Source of the DNA: RGIG2945 sp045540355 | Lineage (GTDB): Bacteria > Bacillota > Clostridia > Oscillospirales > Acutalibacteraceae | Assembly (NCBI GenBank): GCA_045540355.1 | Contig: JAZQHB010000072.1 | Span: forward strand, 62,001 to 126,000 | DNA length: 64,000 nucleotides | Reading direction: 5' to 3' | Shown here: in pieces, positions 62,006-64,000 of the stretch | Position numbering within the stretch: position 1 is the stretch's first letter | Layout of the letters: each line of letters opens with the position of its first letter | Made by a program: the position numbers and the translations under genes | The notes under the pieces: model-generated | Database searches by the model: none | The model's input: the letters and a program-made list of their open reading frames with translations, nothing else | What the model was told of the DNA's origin: nothing

Positions 62006-64000
62006 TTATTGATATAAACCTTTGTTGAAAATCATGGTGTAATCAGAATTGTTGACAATAGAATCCTTATTTGCATCTGCGGCGGAATATTTATATTCGC
62101 CCAAATCTTCCTCTGTAATCGTGCCTGAAAGAATACACGATATTATAAACGAGTCGTTACCGTCGACAAGACCGTCGGCGTTCAAATCACCGCAGAGGAG
62201 AAGTGAATTCAGGCCGTCGAGTAATTCTTCAGCTTTTGAATCAATATAGGCTTGATAGGATTTGAAATAATTATCTTCAATTGTTGATGCACTGTGATAA
62301 ATTTCGTTAAAGAGTTCAAGAGAATAGTCGGTATATAGGTCAACATCTATTTTTCCTGCTTTAGAAAGTGCAGTTTCAAGTTTTGTATAATCAGCCAATG
62401 AATCAAATTCTAAGTCTAAAAATGCAGCTGAAAGGTCGTTGTATGCCTCATCAATGTCTTCTTGTTCAGAATACGGATTGTTACAGACGATTGAAGCGAT
62501 TTCAAGAGCATCTGAATATTTCTCAAAACTATCGCTCGTATAGAAAAGTGCCTGATGATTTGCGGAATAAAGCTTGTTAAGAAGTGATTCCAACGGAGCT
62601 TTATTTTGCGGAACAATCACAAGGTCAAGGAATACCTGTGAGGTAGTTGTGATGGCTTTGGAGGAAATAGTGGATTGAGTCTGAATATAAAAACGAATGG
62701 TTGTTGTTTTGTTTGGAACAGGTCCGTTTATTTTATATGACTGACTACCGCCAACCGAATTTGCAGATGTGCCCAGCACAGTATTCTCAACATTGACAGT
62801 GTAATTGTCGTTATCTGTGGTAATGCTCAAAACCTTTGATCCGCCTGAAGCTCTTGTGCATTTCTTATACTGATAGATATATAGTTCTAAATTCGGGATT
62901 TCTGATAACTGTGAATACTCGTCCGGGTTGACATAAAGATATCCTTTAGGCGAAAATCTGTCGTCCATGAGGTTGGTTTCATCTTTGCCTGAAAGCTGAT
63001 AGCCACCCCAGTGTGTTCCGGTTGCGGTGTCTTCATCACAGACAAAGGTGTTTGTATCGAAATCGAAATAACCGTTTGAAGCATCAGCTATCGGATTAAT
63101 TGCCTTTGTAGTACCGTTTATTGTTGCAATGTTATAAAGACTCGGATTATATCCCGATAACCAAGAACCGCCGGTTCTTGCGATGGAAGTATCAACAAGC
63201 GGTTGATATGCAAATATGGTGTCAATAACTTCGATATAACGCTTGAGAGTGTGTGTTACTCCGTCATAGGTAAAGGTTGCCGTACAGGTAACGGTACCGA
63301 TATCATCTGTTGTAAGCTGACTTCCCGAAACGGTCACGGTCGCAGAATCTGTGGTGCCTGACTGTTTTTGAGTTACAATTGCCTCGTTGCTGAATGAGAT
63401 TTCTATATCTGTTGCACCGGGACAAGTGAATTCTATTTCCGAAGAGCCGTAGCTGCCAACAGTAAGAGTTTTCGGTGTTGTAATCTGAGCAGGTGAAGCT
63501 AAAGAAACCTTCAAAGAATAGACAGCATCAAGTAAATTCTGGGTAACTTCGTTTACCTGTTTTTGCGGTGCAGTCTTACGGTCAATACTCTCTGCAGCAG
63601 AAAGTGCAGTATTAAGTGTACTTACCGAAGTATCATCATAATAAGTTAAATCCGCGGGAACTGAAGCGATAGCGTTATCCAATTCAGTAAAATCGGTTGA
63701 CGGGAGCGTTGCAATAGCCGCTTTTACCGCAGTATAGAAATTGGGAACAGGCAATGCGGTTTGTCCTGTTACAGTGGGATAAGCGGATCTGTAAGAAGCT
63801 GCAGTTGTTTTTACAATATCTGCAACCTCTGCACCTGTAAGCTCAGGATTGACCGACCATACAACACCGAGTATAGCAGCAACCAAAGGAGAAGCCATTG
63901 ATGTGCCTGACATTTTTCCGTAGTTGCCGATAACAGTACCTGACATTTCATCATAAGTGCTGAGAACAGTACTGTAAACACTTACACCGGGTGCGGCAAG
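62006..64000 (-). CDS. secreted subtilase (S8) with C-terminal type I dockerin, 5' part outside window
   Basis: The frame is open through the window edge (APGVSVYSTV visible at 63999-63965), so the internal ATG at 63946 is not the start. Visible parts, in order: end of the peptidase domain with catalytic serine in GTSMASPLVAAILG, two FIVAR-like helical segments separated by a beta-rich region of about 300 residues, and a C-terminal dockerin with two calcium loops (GDLNADGLVDGNDS and ADANKDSIVNNSD). Dockerins attach enzymes to cohesin scaffolds of cellulosomes or amylosomes; a protease in such a complex is less common than glycosidases. Confidence 0.9.
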   Translation of the reverse strand, partial: LAAPGVSVYSTVLSTYDEMSGTVIGNYGKMSGTSMASPLVAAILGVVWSVNPELTGAEVADIVKTTAASYRSAYPTVTGQTALPVPNFYTAVKAAIATLPSTDFTELDNAIASVPADLTYYDDTSVSTLNTALSAAESIDRKTAPQKQVNEVTQNLLDAVYSLKVSLASPAQITTPKTLTVGSYGSSEIEFTCPGATDIEISFSNEAIVTQKQSGTTDSATVTVSGSQLTTDDIGTVTCTATFTYDGVTHTLKRYIEVIDTIFAYQPLVDTSIARTGGSWLSGYNPSLYNIATINGTTKAINPIADASNGYFDFDTNTFVCDEDTATGTHWGGYQLSGKDETNLMDDRFSPKGYLYVNPDEYSQLSEIPNLELYIYQYKKCTRASGGSKVLSITTDNDNYTVNVENTVLGTSANSVGGSQSYKINGPVPNKTTTIRFYIQTQSTISSKAITTTSQVFLDLVIVPQNKAPLESLLNKLYSANHQALFYTSDSFEKYSDALEIASIVCNNPYSEQEDIDEAYNDLSAAFLDLEFDSLADYTKLETALSKAGKIDVDLYTDYSLELFNEIYHSASTIEDNYFKSYQAYIDSKAEELLDGLNSLLLCGDLNADGLVDGNDSFIISCILSGTITEEDLGEYKYSAADANKDSIVNNSDYTMIFNKGLYQ

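Noticed and set aside
1..64000. tRNA, rRNA, CRISPR, IS or prophage sequences
   Set aside because: Looked for T-loop motifs, rRNA blocks, regularly spaced repeats, transposase or phage motifs; none seen.

Overview
The window looks like chromosomal core DNA of an endospore-forming, low-to-medium G+C Firmicute in the Ruminococcaceae/Oscillospirales neighbourhood. Evidence: the spoIVB-spo0A pair, a ctsR-mcsA-mcsB-clpC stress operon with CtsR operators, a DAP-type murE, AGGAGG-type ribosome binding sites throughout, BspA-like leucine-rich surface proteins, and a secreted subtilase ending in a type I dockerin, which points to a cellulosome- or amylosome-type lifestyle. I cannot name a species. There are no rRNA or tRNA genes, CRISPR arrays, IS elements or phage genes. 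Nearly all of it is vertically inherited housekeeping DNA.

Layout. 1-2.3 kb (-): a CofE-like amide ligase gene and a GMP synthetase lacking its amidotransferase half. 2.5-4.3 kb (+): prfB and a cyclase-family hydrolase. 4.3-6.4 kb (-): yfbR and a comM/yifB ATPase that appears to start at AUU. 6.5-9.7 kb: rpe (+), a mecA-type adaptor (-) and a PASTA receptor with a degenerate kinase domain (-). 10-24 kb (+): the dcw cell wall and division cluster (mraZ, rsmH, ftsL, spoVD/ftsI, murE, murF, mraY, ftsW, murG, murA, ftsQ, ftsZ), without murC, murD or ftsA. 24.2-27.9 kb (+): two secreted BspA-like proteins sharing an upstream element. 28-43.8 kb (-): rmuC with a GH3 glucosidase, then a long run dprA-topA-trmFO-plsX-rnc-radical SAM-smc-PHP-C_GCAxxG. 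44.2-47.4 kb (+): carB with a long leader and no carA. 47.6-54.7 kb: mixed genes (histidine phosphatase, orphan ABC ATPase, mgtE behind a small upstream ORF, sugar epimerase, lipoprotein, GNAT acyltransferase, NodB-like deacetylase). 54.9-62 kb (+): spoIVB, spo0A, then ctsR-mcsA-mcsB-clpC, with an unlisted 43-codon Cys-rich membrane peptide on the opposite strand between spo0A and ctsR. 62-64 kb (-): the 3' part of the dockerin subtilase, cut by the window edge.

Functional threads. Peptidoglycan precursor synthesis, septal transpeptidation and FtsZ are co-transcribed, and next to them sits a PASTA muropeptide-sensor-like pseudokinase. Regulated proteolysis is well represented (MecA, CtsR, McsA/B, ClpC). 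Competence/recombination proteins (DprA, ComM, RmuC) are scattered. I found no large unknown multi-gene system. The most unusual items are the PASTA pseudokinase with a structured leader, the AUU start of comM, the split GMP synthetase beside a CofE homologue, the atypical Spo0A receiver, the Cys-rich micropeptide, and several structured or repeated leader sequences.
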